In this document: positions 14,771-23,896 of the stretch, piece by piece
Numbering within the stretch: position 1 is the stretch's first letter
Layout of the letters: each line of letters starts with the position of its first letter
Translations under genes and position numbers: made by a program
The notes under the pieces: generated by a model
Seen by the model: the letters and a program-made list of their open reading frames with translations, nothing else
The model's database searches: none
What the model was told of the DNA's origin: nothing
DNA from: an uncultured Collinsella sp.
Lineage (GTDB): Bacteria; Actinomycetota; Coriobacteriia; Coriobacteriales; Coriobacteriaceae
Direction: 5' to 3'
Length of the DNA: 64,000 nt
Assembly: GCA_934654835.1 (NCBI GenBank)
Contig: CAKUGY010000012.1
Location: forward strand, 1 to 64,000

Positions 14771-16671
14771 TTGAGTGTCGGGGCGTCTCCTTTAGCTATG
14801 ACGGTGCCGCTCAGGCGCTCGACGGCATCGATCTGAATATCGAGGATGGCGAGTTTTTCTGCATCCTCGGTGGCAACGGGTCGGGCAAGTCGACGTTTGC
14901 CAAGCATCTGAATGCGCTGCTGCAGCCCGATGAGGGCACGGTGCGCATCGATGGCATGGATGCGTCCGACCCTGAGCTGGTTTATGACATTCGTTCGACC
15001 GCGGGCATGGTATTCCAGAACCCGGACGACCAGCTCGTCGCGACGCTTGTCGAGGACGATGTTGCGTTTGGTCCCGAGAATTTAGGGGTGCCGTCGGCGC
15101 AAATTGCGCAGCGCGTGCGGGATGTGCTGAAGGCCGTGGGTCTGGTGGGCTTTGAGCGCCACGAGACCCACGCCCTCTCGGGCGGACAAAAGCAGCGCGT
15201 GGCGCTTGCCGGCGTGCTCGCCATGGAGCCGCGCGTGCTCATCCTGGACGAGGCCTCCTCGATGCTCGACCCGCGCGGGCGCAAGGGTCTTATGAAGGCC
15301 TGCCACGCGCTCCATGACCGTGGCATGACCATCGTGATGATTACGCACTTTATGGAAGAGGCGGCGGAGGCCGATCGTGTCGCCGTATTCCGCTCCGGTT
15401 GCGTGGCCATGCTGGGCACGCCCGAGGAGATTCTGACACGAGCGGATGAGCTCGCGGAGCTGAACCTGGACATGCCAGAGTCGTGCCGTTTGGGTATGGC
15501 GCTCCGTGCGAAGGGCGTGCCCGTTCATGCGCAGGTGCGCGAGGCAGATATGGTCGCCGAGGTTGTTCGGGCTTATACCGAGCGAAGTGAGACTGGCGCC
15601 GTGGGGCAGCCTTCCGCATCACAGTTGGAAATCACTGGCGGTTCTGTTCCGGCGGACAACGAGGGCAACGCGTCGGAGCCCGTCATCGAACTGTCTCATG
15701 TCTCGTATAGCTACTCGCTCAGTCCACGCGAGCGCCGTCGCTGGCAAAAGCGCTCGGCGACTGCGGGCAAATCGAACAAGCAGGCCCTCTGGGGCAATGA
15801 CCCCAGCAGTCCATGGGCACTACGCGATGTGTCATTGACGGTGCGTCGCGGCGAGTTCCTGGGTCTGGCGGGTCATACCGGTTCGGGCAAATCGACGCTG
15901 GTTCAGCACCTCAACGGCCTGATCCGTTCCCAGGAGGGATCCGTTCGCGCGTTGGGGCTCAATCTGTCATCTAAGAAAGACGCCGCTGCGGTTAAGGCCA
16001 AGGTCGGCGTGGTGTTCCAGTATCCCGAGCGTCAGTTGTTTGCCGAGACCGTGGCACAGGATGTGGCGTTTGGTCCGCATAATCTTGGCTTGTCGCAAGA
16101 CGAGGTCGACCGCCGTGTTGAGTCATCGCTTGCGCGCGTGGGCCTCGATCTGGCCGCGGTGGGCGACAAGAGCCCCTTTGAGCTTTCGGGCGGGCAGCAG
16201 CGGCGTGTGGCGTTTGCCGGCGTGCTCGCCATGGAGCCCGAGGTCCTGGTGCTCGATGAGCCCATGGCGGGTCTCGATCCGGCGGCGCGCAGGGATTTCC
16301 TGGAGCTCATTGATCGGCTTCACCGCGAGGGCCTGACTGTCGTCATGGTCTCGCACAGTATGGATGACCTGGCCAATTGCTGCGACCGTATCGTCGTGAT
16401 GAACGAGGGCGCGGTGTTTGCCGAGGGCACGCCCGCGCAGGTTTTTGCGCATGCGGATGAGCTCAAGTCGATCGGCTTGGGTGTTCCCGCTGCCCAGCGC
16501 ATGGCGCTGGCGCTTGCGGAGGCCGGCGTGCCGCTGCGCTGCGCCGGGCTCTATACGGTTGAGTCGCTGGCCGACGAGTTGGCGGACTTGCCGATCGGTC
16601 GCTCGGGTGGCGTTTCGGGTGCCGTGGGCATGGCCAAGTCCAAGATGGCCGCGCGAGAGGAGGGCTGCTAA
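14767..16671 (+). CDS. Fused double ECF-type ATPase (EcfA1-EcfA2)
   Basis: 634 aa containing two complete ABC ATPase domains. The first (residues ~1-240) has Walker A GGNGSGKSTFAKHLN, signature LSGGQKQRVALAGVLAMEPR and Walker B VLILDEASSMLDP. The second (~295-570) has GHTGSGKSTLVQHLNGLIRS, FELSGGQQRRVAFAGVLAME and VLVLDEPMAGLDP. The linker (~245-330) is variable and charged. In most bacteria these are two genes, ecfA1 and ecfA2. The first domain has Glu-Ala-Ser after Walker B Asp, still with the catalytic Glu. Start codon overlaps ribU and the stop overlaps ecfT (TAATG), so all three are translationally coupled. Confidence 0.95.
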   Translation: MIECRGVSFSYDGAAQALDGIDLNIEDGEFFCILGGNGSGKSTFAKHLNALLQPDEGTVRIDGMDASDPELVYDIRSTAGMVFQNPDDQLVATLVEDDVAFGPENLGVPSAQIAQRVRDVLKAVGLVGFERHETHALSGGQKQRVALAGVLAMEPRVLILDEASSMLDPRGRKGLMKACHALHDRGMTIVMITHFMEEAAEADRVAVFRSGCVAMLGTPEEILTRADELAELNLDMPESCRLGMALRAKGVPVHAQVREADMVAEVVRAYTERSETGAVGQPSASQLEITGGSVPADNEGNASEPVIELSHVSYSYSLSPRERRRWQKRSATAGKSNKQALWGNDPSSPWALRDVSLTVRRGEFLGLAGHTGSGKSTLVQHLNGLIRSQEGSVRALGLNLSSKKDAAAVKAKVGVVFQYPERQLFAETVAQDVAFGPHNLGLSQDEVDRRVESSLARVGLDLAAVGDKSPFELSGGQQRRVAFAGVLAMEPEVLVLDEPMAGLDPAARRDFLELIDRLHREGLTVVMVSHSMDDLANCCDRIVVMNEGAVFAEGTPAQVFAHADELKSIGLGVPAAQRMALALAEAGVPLRCAGLYTVESLADELADLPIGRSGGVSGAVGMAKSKMAAREEGC

Positions 16672-17471
16672 TGGAGGCGTTTTCGTTTGGCAGTTACTAC
16701 CCCGGGGATAGCGCAATTCACCGCTTGGATCCGCGTACCAAACTACTGCTGGGTTTCGTATTCCTGATCACGACGCTCACCGTCAGCAGCTTCCGCGGCT
16801 TGCTCCCGGTGGCGGCCTTCGTTGTCCTGGTCTATGTCGTTTCCCGGGTGCCGGCTCGTCGCGTTCTGTCGTCGATGGCGCCGCTGCTGGCGATTGTCGT
16901 GGTGGTCGCAGTGCTCAACCTGTTTAGCGACCAGAGTGGACGCATCCTGTGGCAGTTCGGCTTTCTGCAGATAAGCGAGGGCTCGCTGCATTCCGCCGCC
17001 TTTATGGCGTGCCGCCTGACCTTGATGATGGCCGGCATGAGTGCCATCACGCTCACCACGCCGACGCTCGATCTCACCGCGGGCTTTGAACGCTTGCTCG
17101 CGCCGTTTGCGCATGTGGGGCTTCCTGCGCATGAGCTTGGCATGATCATGGGTATCGCATTGCGCTTTATGCCGCAGTTCGCCACCGAGATGAAGCAGAC
17201 GGCCGATGCGCAGGCAAGTCGCGGTGCGCGCGTGACAGGTGGTCCGCTCGGTGGCGTGCGCATGCTCGGTAGCGTGGCGATTCCGCTGTTCACAGGTGTG
17301 TTTCGTCATGCCGAGACGTTGTCTGCCGCCATGGATGCCCGTTGCTACCACGGCGAGCAGGGCCGCACGCGCCTGCATACGCTCGTATTTAGCCGCGGGG
17401 ACGCGCTGGCTGCGGTGGTGACGGTGCTACTGCTCGCATGCGTCATTGTCGTCAATCTTCAATTCGCCTAG
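16671..17471 (+). CDS. ecfT: ECF transporter transmembrane component EcfT
   Basis: 266 aa. It begins MEAFSFGSYYPGDSAIHRLD PRTKL, a typical EcfT start, with about five membrane segments. The coupling-helix motifs containing Ala-Arg-Gly are replaced by QASRGARV (about residues 182-189) and DARCYHG near residue 222, matching the usual xARGxR-like pair. EcfT couples the ATPase to the S component. Completes the ribU-ecfA-ecfT operon; the module may also serve S components elsewhere in the genome. Confidence 0.93.
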   Translation: MEAFSFGSYYPGDSAIHRLDPRTKLLLGFVFLITTLTVSSFRGLLPVAAFVVLVYVVSRVPARRVLSSMAPLLAIVVVVAVLNLFSDQSGRILWQFGFLQISEGSLHSAAFMACRLTLMMAGMSAITLTTPTLDLTAGFERLLAPFAHVGLPAHELGMIMGIALRFMPQFATEMKQTADAQASRGARVTGGPLGGVRMLGSVAIPLFTGVFRHAETLSAAMDARCYHGEQGRTRLHTLVFSRGDALAAVVTVLLLACVIVVNLQFA

Positions 17472-17501
17472 GCTCGATTTGAGCGCAAGAAAGGGGTCCC
17501 T

Positions 17502-17948
17502 ATGACCGATATCGATCGCATAGCTCAGCTCGAGCGCGCCTGTTCGTATCTCAGGCGCATTCCGGCGTGGTATCTTGCCACGACCGATATGACCGACGGG
17601 CATCAGCCGCGCGTAAGGCCGTTCTCGTTTGCCATGGTCGATGATGGCAAGCTGTGGTTTTGCACCTCGCGTGACAAGGACGTGTGGGCTGAGCTGAGCG
17701 CGAACCCCAAGTTTGAGGTTTCGGGTTGGAAACCAGGGGAGTGCTGGATCGTGCTGACTGGCGAGGCCGCGCTCGAGGATGATGAGGTCGTGAGCGATAA
17801 GGTGCGCCAGGCGGGCTTTAAGCACATGGTGGGCATCGGCGAGGATCACGAGAGCGCCGACGACGGCCGCCTCGCGTTTTTCTCGGTTCGCAATATCGCC
17901 GCGCGCTTCTGCGATATCGACGGCAGCGAGGAACAGCTCGAGCTCTAA
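17502..17948 (+). CDS. Pyridoxamine 5'-phosphate oxidase-fold protein, copy A
   Basis: 148 aa, RBS AAAGGGG. The PPOX split-barrel pattern is clear: LRRIPAWYLATTDM, QPRVRPFSFAMVDDGKLWFC, SRDKDVWAELSANPKFEVSG and a C-terminal FFSVRNIAARFCDIDG. Members bind FMN or F420 and act in small oxidoreductase reactions; the substrate is not evident. Immediately follows the riboflavin uptake operon (30 bp after ecfT) and is paralogous to the next gene. FMN binding would fit the context. Confidence 0.85.
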   Translation: MTDIDRIAQLERACSYLRRIPAWYLATTDMTDGHQPRVRPFSFAMVDDGKLWFCTSRDKDVWAELSANPKFEVSGWKPGECWIVLTGEAALEDDEVVSDKVRQAGFKHMVGIGEDHESADDGRLAFFSVRNIAARFCDIDGSEEQLEL

Positions 17949-17980
17949 TTCGCACAAATGGACCGGTGACAGGAGGATAC

Positions 17981-18391
17981 ATGGACGGATTGAATACGGT
18001 GCTGGAGTATCTGACGTCGGTGCCGGCGTGGTACCTGGCGACGAGCGTGGACGGGCAGCCGCATGTGCGTCCGTTTTCGTTTGCGCAGATTCAGGACGGC
18101 AAGCTGTGGTTTGTGACGGCGCGCACCAAGGATGTGTGGCAGGAGCTGCTGCAAAATCAGCGCTTTGAGGCTACGGGCTGGTGGCCTGGCCATGGGTGGT
18201 TGATTCTGCGCGGGCGCGCGGGTCTGGACGACCGGGCTTCGGACGAAATGCGTGAGGCCGGATGGAAGCATCTGGAGCGCTTGAGCGAGCACTATGAGGG
18301 ACCTGATGATCCCACGCTTGTCTTCTTTAGCGTCGAGGAACCCGAGGCCTTTATCTGCAACCACGACGAATGGGTGCCGGTCGAGCTCTAG
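17981..18391 (+). CDS. Pyridoxamine 5'-phosphate oxidase-fold protein, copy B
   Basis: 136 aa from ATG 17981, with AGGAGG 5 nt upstream. It aligns with copy A along its whole length: LTSVPAWYLATSVDGQPHVR, PFSFAQIQDGKLWFVTARTK, DVWQELLQNQRFEATGWWPG, FFSVEEPEAFICN. The pair arose by tandem duplication but has diverged well beyond half of the positions. Followed by a strong terminator, so ribU-ecfA-ecfT-PPOX-PPOX may form one transcript. Confidence 0.85.
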   Translation: MDGLNTVLEYLTSVPAWYLATSVDGQPHVRPFSFAQIQDGKLWFVTARTKDVWQELLQNQRFEATGWWPGHGWLILRGRAGLDDRASDEMREAGWKHLERLSEHYEGPDDPTLVFFSVEEPEAFICNHDEWVPVEL

Positions 18392-18429
18392 TCAGGCAGG
18401 CTCATCCCAACAACTTAATTGCAACATGG

Positions 18430-18490
18430 GCGGGCCCCGTATTGTCCGGCGCCGTAAGGCGTGTCGGACATTGCGGGGCCCGCTTCTTTT
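18430..18490 (+). terminator. Terminator after the PPOX pair
   Basis: Stem 18430-18439 / 18474-18483 (GCGGGCCCCG with its complement), inner GTCCG/CGGAC pair, then TTCTTTTT. Confidence 0.9.
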
Positions 18491-18529
18491 TGTCAATTCC
18501 TTCGAGCGAATGTGTCGGGATTGTTTCAA

Positions 18530-18564
18530 TGCATGAATATGCAAGCTATTTACGTATTCATGCA
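18530..18564 (+). promoter_or_regulatory. ARG-box-like operator upstream of argC
   Basis: Perfect 10-bp inverted repeat TGCATGAATA (18530-18539) and TATTCATGCA (18555-18564) with a 15-nt AT-rich centre. TGAAT/ATTCA half-sites match the ArgR/AhrC ARG-box consensus, and the site lies ~90 bp before the argC start. ArgR binding is inferred. Confidence 0.7.
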
Positions 18565-18650
18565 TCTTTTGGTGCTAAAGTTTCAACCCACTTCATAACG
18601 ACGGCTGCGGGATGCGCATTGGTGCATAAACTGCAGACAAGGAGTCTGAT

Positions 18651-19721
18651 ATGTCTTTAAAGGTTGGAATTGTCGGCGCTGCGGGATATGCCGGTGCCGA
18701 GCTTATTCGCCTCGTGCTCGGCCATCCCGAGTTTGAACTTGTCGCCATTACGTCTAACGCCGATGCTGGGCAGCCGCTGTCTGCCGTTTATCCGAGCTTT
18801 GCCGGCGTGAGCGACCTTGTCTTCACGACGCACGATGCTCCCGAGCTCAAATCCTGTGACGTCGTCTTCTTGGCCGTGCCGCACACGGCTGCTATGGCGC
18901 AGGTGCCCGCCCTGCTTGCTGCAGGCGTTTCCTGCTTTGACCTTTCGGCCGATTACCGTCTGAGCGACCCGGCCGTGTTCGAGGCCTGGTATGCCGTCGG
19001 GCACACGAGCCCCGATCTGCTCAAGACCCGCGCCTTCGGCCTGCCCGAGCTGTTCTGCAAGGACTTGGAAACCGCCGCATCCGACCACGCCGGCGGCAAA
19101 CCTGTACTGGTTGCCTGCGCCGGTTGCTATCCCACCGCAACGAGCCTTGCCGCCGCACCTGCCGTGCGCGCCGGCTGGGTTGCCCAGAGCGGCCCCGTGA
19201 TCGTCGATGCCATCAGCGGTGTGACGGGCGCCGGCAAGTCCTGCAACGCCCGTACGCATTTTTGCAGCGCGGACGAAAGCCTGGAGGCCTATGGCGTGGG
19301 CAAGCATCGCCACACGCCCGAGATGGAGCAGATCCTTGGCCTGACCGATCGTATCGTCTTTACCCCGCATCTGGCACCTCTCAAGCGCGGCCTGCTCTCC
19401 ACGGTGACGATGCCGCTCGCCCAGCAGGCTCTCGACACCCTGGCTCTCGAGGATGTTGTCGATCATTACCAGCAGTTCTATGCCGGCCGCACCTTCGTGC
19501 GCGTACTCGATGCCGGCCAGCAGCCCAAGACGGCTTCGGTCGTCGGCACCAACGTTGCCCAGATTGGCCTTGCGCTCAACAAACGCGCGGGCGTGCTGGT
19601 GGCGACGGGCGCCATCGACAATCTGTGCAAGGGCGCCGCAGGCCAGGCGGTTCAGTGCGCCAACATCGTCTTTGGGTTTGACGAGCGACGAGGCTTGCCC
19701 ACGGTGGCGTGCCCGGTGTAG
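18651..19721 (+). CDS. argC: N-acetyl-gamma-glutamyl-phosphate reductase
   Basis: 356 aa, RBS AAGGAG. The NADP-binding start KVGIVGAAGYAGAELIRLVL and the active-site CAGCYPTATS (nucleophile Cys159) are diagnostic of ArgC; HxP-containing GVGKHRHTPEMEQI and FTPHLAPLKRG follow. It reduces N-acetyl-glutamyl phosphate to the semialdehyde, step three of arginine/ornithine synthesis. First gene of argCJBD, behind an ARG-box-like palindrome. A long-range CGGGCATCG/CGATGCCCG pair (19750-19823) lies between argC and argJ. Confidence 0.97.
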   Translation: MSLKVGIVGAAGYAGAELIRLVLGHPEFELVAITSNADAGQPLSAVYPSFAGVSDLVFTTHDAPELKSCDVVFLAVPHTAAMAQVPALLAAGVSCFDLSADYRLSDPAVFEAWYAVGHTSPDLLKTRAFGLPELFCKDLETAASDHAGGKPVLVACAGCYPTATSLAAAPAVRAGWVAQSGPVIVDAISGVTGAGKSCNARTHFCSADESLEAYGVGKHRHTPEMEQILGLTDRIVFTPHLAPLKRGLLSTVTMPLAQQALDTLALEDVVDHYQQFYAGRTFVRVLDAGQQPKTASVVGTNVAQIGLALNKRAGVLVATGAIDNLCKGAAGQAVQCANIVFGFDERRGLPTVACPV

Positions 19722-19855
19722 CACATTCGATTGTTAACGATTTGGTAGTCGGGCATCGAGTGGGGCGCCACTTTTAAGCTGGTCTCATGATTGCGATCGG
19801 CATGGCGCACCAGGCGATGCCCGTTTATTATTTGATATAAGGAGTCATAAAGACG

Positions 19856-21124
19856 ATGAATACCGAGTTGATTGACGTTAAGATCCGTGCCGTAGAGGGC
19901 GGCGTTACGGCGGCAGCTGGTTTTAAGGCTGCGGGCATCCACGCTGGGTTCCGCAAGAATCCCGAACGCTTGGATTATGCGCTCGTCGTGCCCGATAAGC
20001 CCTGTCCCGGAGCCGGCGTGTTTACGACCAACCGCTTTTGCGCGGCGCCCGTGCAGGTGAGCCGTGCCAACCTGGGTGGTGCCGACAAGGGCTACGGTAT
20101 TATCGCCGGCATCTCGGTCAACTCTGGCAACGCCAACGCCGCGACGGGCGAGACCGGTCTTGCCTGTGCGCGCGAGACCTGCAACATTGCTTCGCAGGTC
20201 ATTGGCTGCGAACCCCAGCAGATTCTGGTTGCCTCCACGGGCGTGATTGGCCAAATTCTGCCGATCGACACGTTCGAGACTGCCGTTCCTGCCGCCTACG
20301 AGGCACTCTCCGCCCACGGTGGCGCCGATGCCGCCCGCGCCATCATGACGACCGACACGCACTCCAAGGAGTATGCCGTGCGCTATCGTAGTGAGGCTGC
20401 GGGCCATGCGGGCAATGCCTATACGGTGGGCGGCATGTGCAAGGGCTCGGGTATGATCATGCCCAACATGGCCACCATGATCGCGGTCATCACCACCGAT
20501 GCTCCCGTCGAGCCGGCGGCGCTCCACGCCCTGCTGCTTTCGATCGTCAAGCAGACCTTCAACAAGGTGACGGTCGATTCTGACACCTCGACCAACGATA
20601 CTTGCATCATGCTTGCCTCCGGCGCCGCGGCTGCAGACGCCGAGCCTATCGTCGAGGGCACTGATGCCTTTGATGAGCTGGCTTTTGCCGTGCACGAGGT
20701 GTGCGAGAGCCTGGCTCGCAATATCGCCGCCGATGGCGAGGGCGCATCCAAGCTCGTGACGGTTAATGTCTCCGGAGCCCTTAACGACGAGGAGGCCGAT
20801 ACTGCCGCCCGCGCCGTCGCCAACTCGCCACTCGTTAAGACCTGCATCGCCGGTCACGACTGCAACTGGGGCCGCGTGGCCATGGCGCTGGGCAAGTGCG
20901 GCGTGCACTTTAACCAGGAGGACGTCGCCATCGACATGATGGGCATGCCCGTCTGCCGCGACGGCTTGACTGTTCCCTTCGACGAGGACGAGGCCCTGCG
21001 ACGTTTTGAGGCGCCCGAGATCGTGATCTCGGCAGACCTGGGCACGGGTGACGCTGCCACCACCGTGTGGACCTGCGACCTAACGCACGAGTACATTTCC
21101 ATTAACGGTGACTACCGTTCCTAG
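19856..21124 (+). CDS. argJ: Bifunctional ornithine acetyltransferase / N-acetylglutamate synthase
   Basis: 422 aa, RBS AAGGAG. ArgJ is self-cleaved before Thr in the motif KGSGMIMPNMATM; here Thr207 is the predicted nucleophile. SVNSGNANAATG and DSDTSTNDTC motifs are typical. It moves the acetyl group from N-acetylornithine to glutamate, making the acetyl cycle economical, and may also use acetyl-CoA. Its presence explains the absence of argA/argE here. Confidence 0.97.
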   Translation: MNTELIDVKIRAVEGGVTAAAGFKAAGIHAGFRKNPERLDYALVVPDKPCPGAGVFTTNRFCAAPVQVSRANLGGADKGYGIIAGISVNSGNANAATGETGLACARETCNIASQVIGCEPQQILVASTGVIGQILPIDTFETAVPAAYEALSAHGGADAARAIMTTDTHSKEYAVRYRSEAAGHAGNAYTVGGMCKGSGMIMPNMATMIAVITTDAPVEPAALHALLLSIVKQTFNKVTVDSDTSTNDTCIMLASGAAAADAEPIVEGTDAFDELAFAVHEVCESLARNIAADGEGASKLVTVNVSGALNDEEADTAARAVANSPLVKTCIAGHDCNWGRVAMALGKCGVHFNQEDVAIDMMGMPVCRDGLTVPFDEDEALRRFEAPEIVISADLGTGDAATTVWTCDLTHEYISINGDYRS

Positions 21125-21205
21125 ACTTTGGATGCGCTGCGCCTCTCGCTGCAATTGCGGGCAGTGAGGCGCGGCGTGATGGCTATGCGAAAGACGAGGC
21201 AGATT

Positions 21206-22186
21206 ATGAAATTCGCACGCGATTGCCGCTCGAGCGAATCCAACGAAGTAACCGCGCAGCTGCTGTTTGAGGCGCTGCCGTGGATTAAGAACCTGACCGG
21301 CAAGACGGTCGTCATCAAGTACGGCGGTGCTGCCATGGTCGACGAGCAACTGCGCCGCGACGTGATGAGCGACATTGTCCTACTCAAGATTATCGGCATG
21401 CGTCCCGTCATCGTGCATGGCGGCGGCAAGGCTATCAACGAGGCGCTCAGCCACTACGATATCCCCGTCGAGTTTAAGAACGGCCAGCGTGTGACGACGC
21501 CAGAGACCATGGATATCGTGCGCGAGGTGCTGGGTGGCAAGGTCAACCAGGAGCTGGTCGCGGCAATCAACCACCACGGTAACTTGGCCGTGGGCGTGTC
21601 CGGCAGCGACGCCGGTACGCTTATCGCCGAGCCGCTCGACCCCGAGCTCGGTCGCGTGGGTAAAGTCACGCACGTCAACACCGACTATATCGAGCGCTTG
21701 CTCGACAGCGAGTACATTCCCGTTATCGCCACGGTTGCGGCGGGGGAGGACGGCGGCTTCTTCAACATCAATGCCGATACCGCCGCCGGTGCCGTTGCGG
21801 CGGCGCTCCATGCGCACAAGGCGATCTTCTTGACCGATGTTGACGGCCTGTACAAGGACTTTAGTGATAAGGATTCGCTTATCTCCAACCTGACGCTCGA
21901 CGAGGTCAACGAGATGCTCTACGGCGGCGAGGTCGATAAGGGCATGATTCCCAAGCTGCGTGCTGCCGTCGATGCCCTTACCGCTGGCGTCTTCCGCGCC
22001 CACATCATCAACGGCACGACGCCGCATTCGCTGCTGCTGGAGCTGCTGACCGATGCCGGCGTCGGTACCGTGATCCATTCCACCGAGACGGCCTACGAGT
22101 TCGATACGCATCCGCACCCGCTTTCGACTTTTGCGGCGCGCCTGGCCGAGAACCTCGACGAGGTCGAGAAGCTCCAGACCGTTTAG
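21206..22186 (+). CDS. argB: Acetylglutamate kinase
   Basis: 326 aa from ATG 21206 (MKFARDCRSS), preceded by GAGG at proper spacing; an earlier in-frame ATG at 21128 would add 26 residues without RBS. Motifs: VVIKYGGAAMVDEQLRRDVM, VIVHGGGKAINEAL, VGVSGSDAGTL, FLTDVDGLYKD. It phosphorylates N-acetylglutamate. An N-terminal ~20-residue extension and the C-terminal VIHSTE segment resemble arginine-inhibited hexameric kinases, so feedback by arginine is plausible. Confidence 0.96.
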   Translation: MKFARDCRSSESNEVTAQLLFEALPWIKNLTGKTVVIKYGGAAMVDEQLRRDVMSDIVLLKIIGMRPVIVHGGGKAINEALSHYDIPVEFKNGQRVTTPETMDIVREVLGGKVNQELVAAINHHGNLAVGVSGSDAGTLIAEPLDPELGRVGKVTHVNTDYIERLLDSEYIPVIATVAAGEDGGFFNINADTAAGAVAAALHAHKAIFLTDVDGLYKDFSDKDSLISNLTLDEVNEMLYGGEVDKGMIPKLRAAVDALTAGVFRAHIINGTTPHSLLLELLTDAGVGTVIHSTETAYEFDTHPHPLSTFAARLAENLDEVEKLQTV

Positions 22187-22254
22187 CCTGTCCGCAATCG
22201 TCGCATATCCACATCCATAGCCCGCGCCATCTGGCGCCCAACGAAAGGCATCCC

Positions 22255-23538
22255 ATGTCACTTGCAGCTCAACAATCGCTCGAATCCCGTTACGTCATGC
22301 ATACCTTTGGCCGCTCTCCGGTCGAGTTTGTCGAGGGTCACGGCATGAAGCTCACCGGCGACGATGGCCGCGAGTATCTCGACTTTCTTGCCGGTATTGG
22401 TGTATGCAGCCTTGGTCACGGCAACCCGGCTGTGCTCTCGGCGCTCGAGGCGCAGACCAAAAAGCTCATGCATGTTTCCAATTACTTCTACATTGAGCAG
22501 CGCGGCCAGGTCGCGGCGTTGCTGTCCAAGCTCGCTAACGATGACATGGATGGTGCGCACGTGCTTGCCGATGCCATCGCCGCTGGTGACGAGACCACGG
22601 CCGCCGCGCTCGGTGCCCCGGCTGCGGACGAGCAGGTGTGGGAGACCTTCTTTGCCAACTCCGGCGCCGAGGCCAACGAGGGTTCGATGAAGCTCGCGCG
22701 CCTGTACGCCAAGCGTGCCGGCAACGGCGGCAACACCATCGTGTGCATGCGCGGCGGTTTCCATGGCCGCACACTCGAGACCATTGCCGCTACCATGCAG
22801 GATTGGCTGCAGGATAGCTTCCGTCCGCTGCCGGGTGGTTTTGTGGCCTGTACGCCCAACGATGTCGACGAGCTGCGTGCGATCTTTAAGCAGTTGGGAA
22901 GCGAGATCTGCGCCGTCATGCTCGAGCCGATTCAGGGCGAGAGCGGCGTGCACCCCATGACCGAGGAGTTTATGGCGGCGGCGCGCGACCTGGCGCACGA
23001 GGTGGGCGCCGTACTTATCGCCGACGAGGTCCAATGCGGTATCTTCCGTTCCGGCAAGCCGTTCGCATTCCAGACCTATGGCGTGGAGCCCGACATCATG
23101 AGCCTTGCCAAGGGCATTGCCGATGGCGTGCCCATGGGCGCTGTGGTGGCAAAGAAGGAGATCGCCGATGTTTTTAAGCCCGGCGACCACGGTTCGACGT
23201 TTGGCGGTAGTTGCCTGGCCGTCGCGGCGTGCGCCGCGACGCTCTCCGCGCTCGTGCGCGGTGATTATGCCGAGCATGCCGCCAAGGTGGGCGCCTATAT
23301 GGAGGCAAAGCTTGCTGCGCTGCCGCATGTGATCGAGGTGCGCGGACGCGGTCTGATGCTCGGTTGCGATTTGGATGACGCCGCGGGCGATGCGCATGAT
23401 ATTGTTGCCCGCGCGCTGGCCGCCGGTGCCGTGATCAACGCTACTGGCGCTCATACGCTGCGTTTCCTGCCGCCGCTCGTCTGCGAGGAAGCCGACGTGG
23501 ACAGTTTGGTTGAGATCCTGTCGGACGTTTTGGCCTAG
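22255..23538 (+). CDS. argD: Acetylornithine aminotransferase
   Basis: 427 aa, class III PLP aminotransferase. FFANSGAEANEGSMKLARLY, GGFHGRTLETIAATMQ, LIADEVQCGIFRSG and the PLP-Lys region IMSLAKGIADGVPMGAVVA are present. It makes N-acetylornithine from the semialdehyde. Compared with the usual ~400 residues it carries an extra Asp/Ala-rich segment (about residues 96-125, NDDMDGAHVLADAIAAGDET onward) before the FFANSG motif. Last gene of the arg operon; argF and argG are not in this window. Confidence 0.95.
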   Translation: MSLAAQQSLESRYVMHTFGRSPVEFVEGHGMKLTGDDGREYLDFLAGIGVCSLGHGNPAVLSALEAQTKKLMHVSNYFYIEQRGQVAALLSKLANDDMDGAHVLADAIAAGDETTAAALGAPAADEQVWETFFANSGAEANEGSMKLARLYAKRAGNGGNTIVCMRGGFHGRTLETIAATMQDWLQDSFRPLPGGFVACTPNDVDELRAIFKQLGSEICAVMLEPIQGESGVHPMTEEFMAAARDLAHEVGAVLIADEVQCGIFRSGKPFAFQTYGVEPDIMSLAKGIADGVPMGAVVAKKEIADVFKPGDHGSTFGGSCLAVAACAATLSALVRGDYAEHAAKVGAYMEAKLAALPHVIEVRGRGLMLGCDLDDAAGDAHDIVARALAAGAVINATGAHTLRFLPPLVCEEADVDSLVEILSDVLA

Positions 23539-23561
23539 CACGGGCGAATATAGTTGCTTGG

Positions 23562-23625
23562 AACGGGCTCCGGGTTGCTGGCGTGCCATATACGGCACGA
23601 TTCAGCGGTCTGGAGCCCGTTTTGC
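23562..23625 (+). terminator. Terminator after argCJBD
   Basis: Perfect 10-bp stem AACGGGCTCC (23562-23571) / GGAGCCCGTT (23612-23621) with an inner TGCC/GGCA hairpin, then TTTGCC. Confidence 0.75.
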
Positions 23626-23639
23626 CTTAGATTTGCGAA

Positions 23640-23890
23640 GGCAGGGAGACCTGCTGGTCAAAAAACATCAAATATGAGTACTGTTACCGATTTGGTAGCA
23701 GCAATTTTGGACTAATAAGGCTAAATTGCAAGATGAAATGGCGATGAATGCACGATTCTAATCCAGCTGCTAGTACTTATAATGGACATATGTTGCGTAA
23801 CAGCGACAAGAACTGTCTTTTTATATGTTGCAAGCAAAGTAGCAGTACTCATTTTTGCCATTTTTTGAACACGGACCTTGAAATAGGGGG
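23640..23890. other. AT-rich intergenic island, no gene seen
   Basis: About 250 bp clearly poorer in GC than its surroundings, with no ORF that has an RBS and a recognisable product. It borders the duplicated tRNA-Val tail and may be foreign DNA left by past integration at the tRNA. Confidence 0.45.
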
Positions 23891-23896
23891 TCCTTG

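Noticed and set aside
18660..19724. Minus-strand 355-residue frame opposite argC
   Set aside because: Mirror of argC codons, no independent signals.
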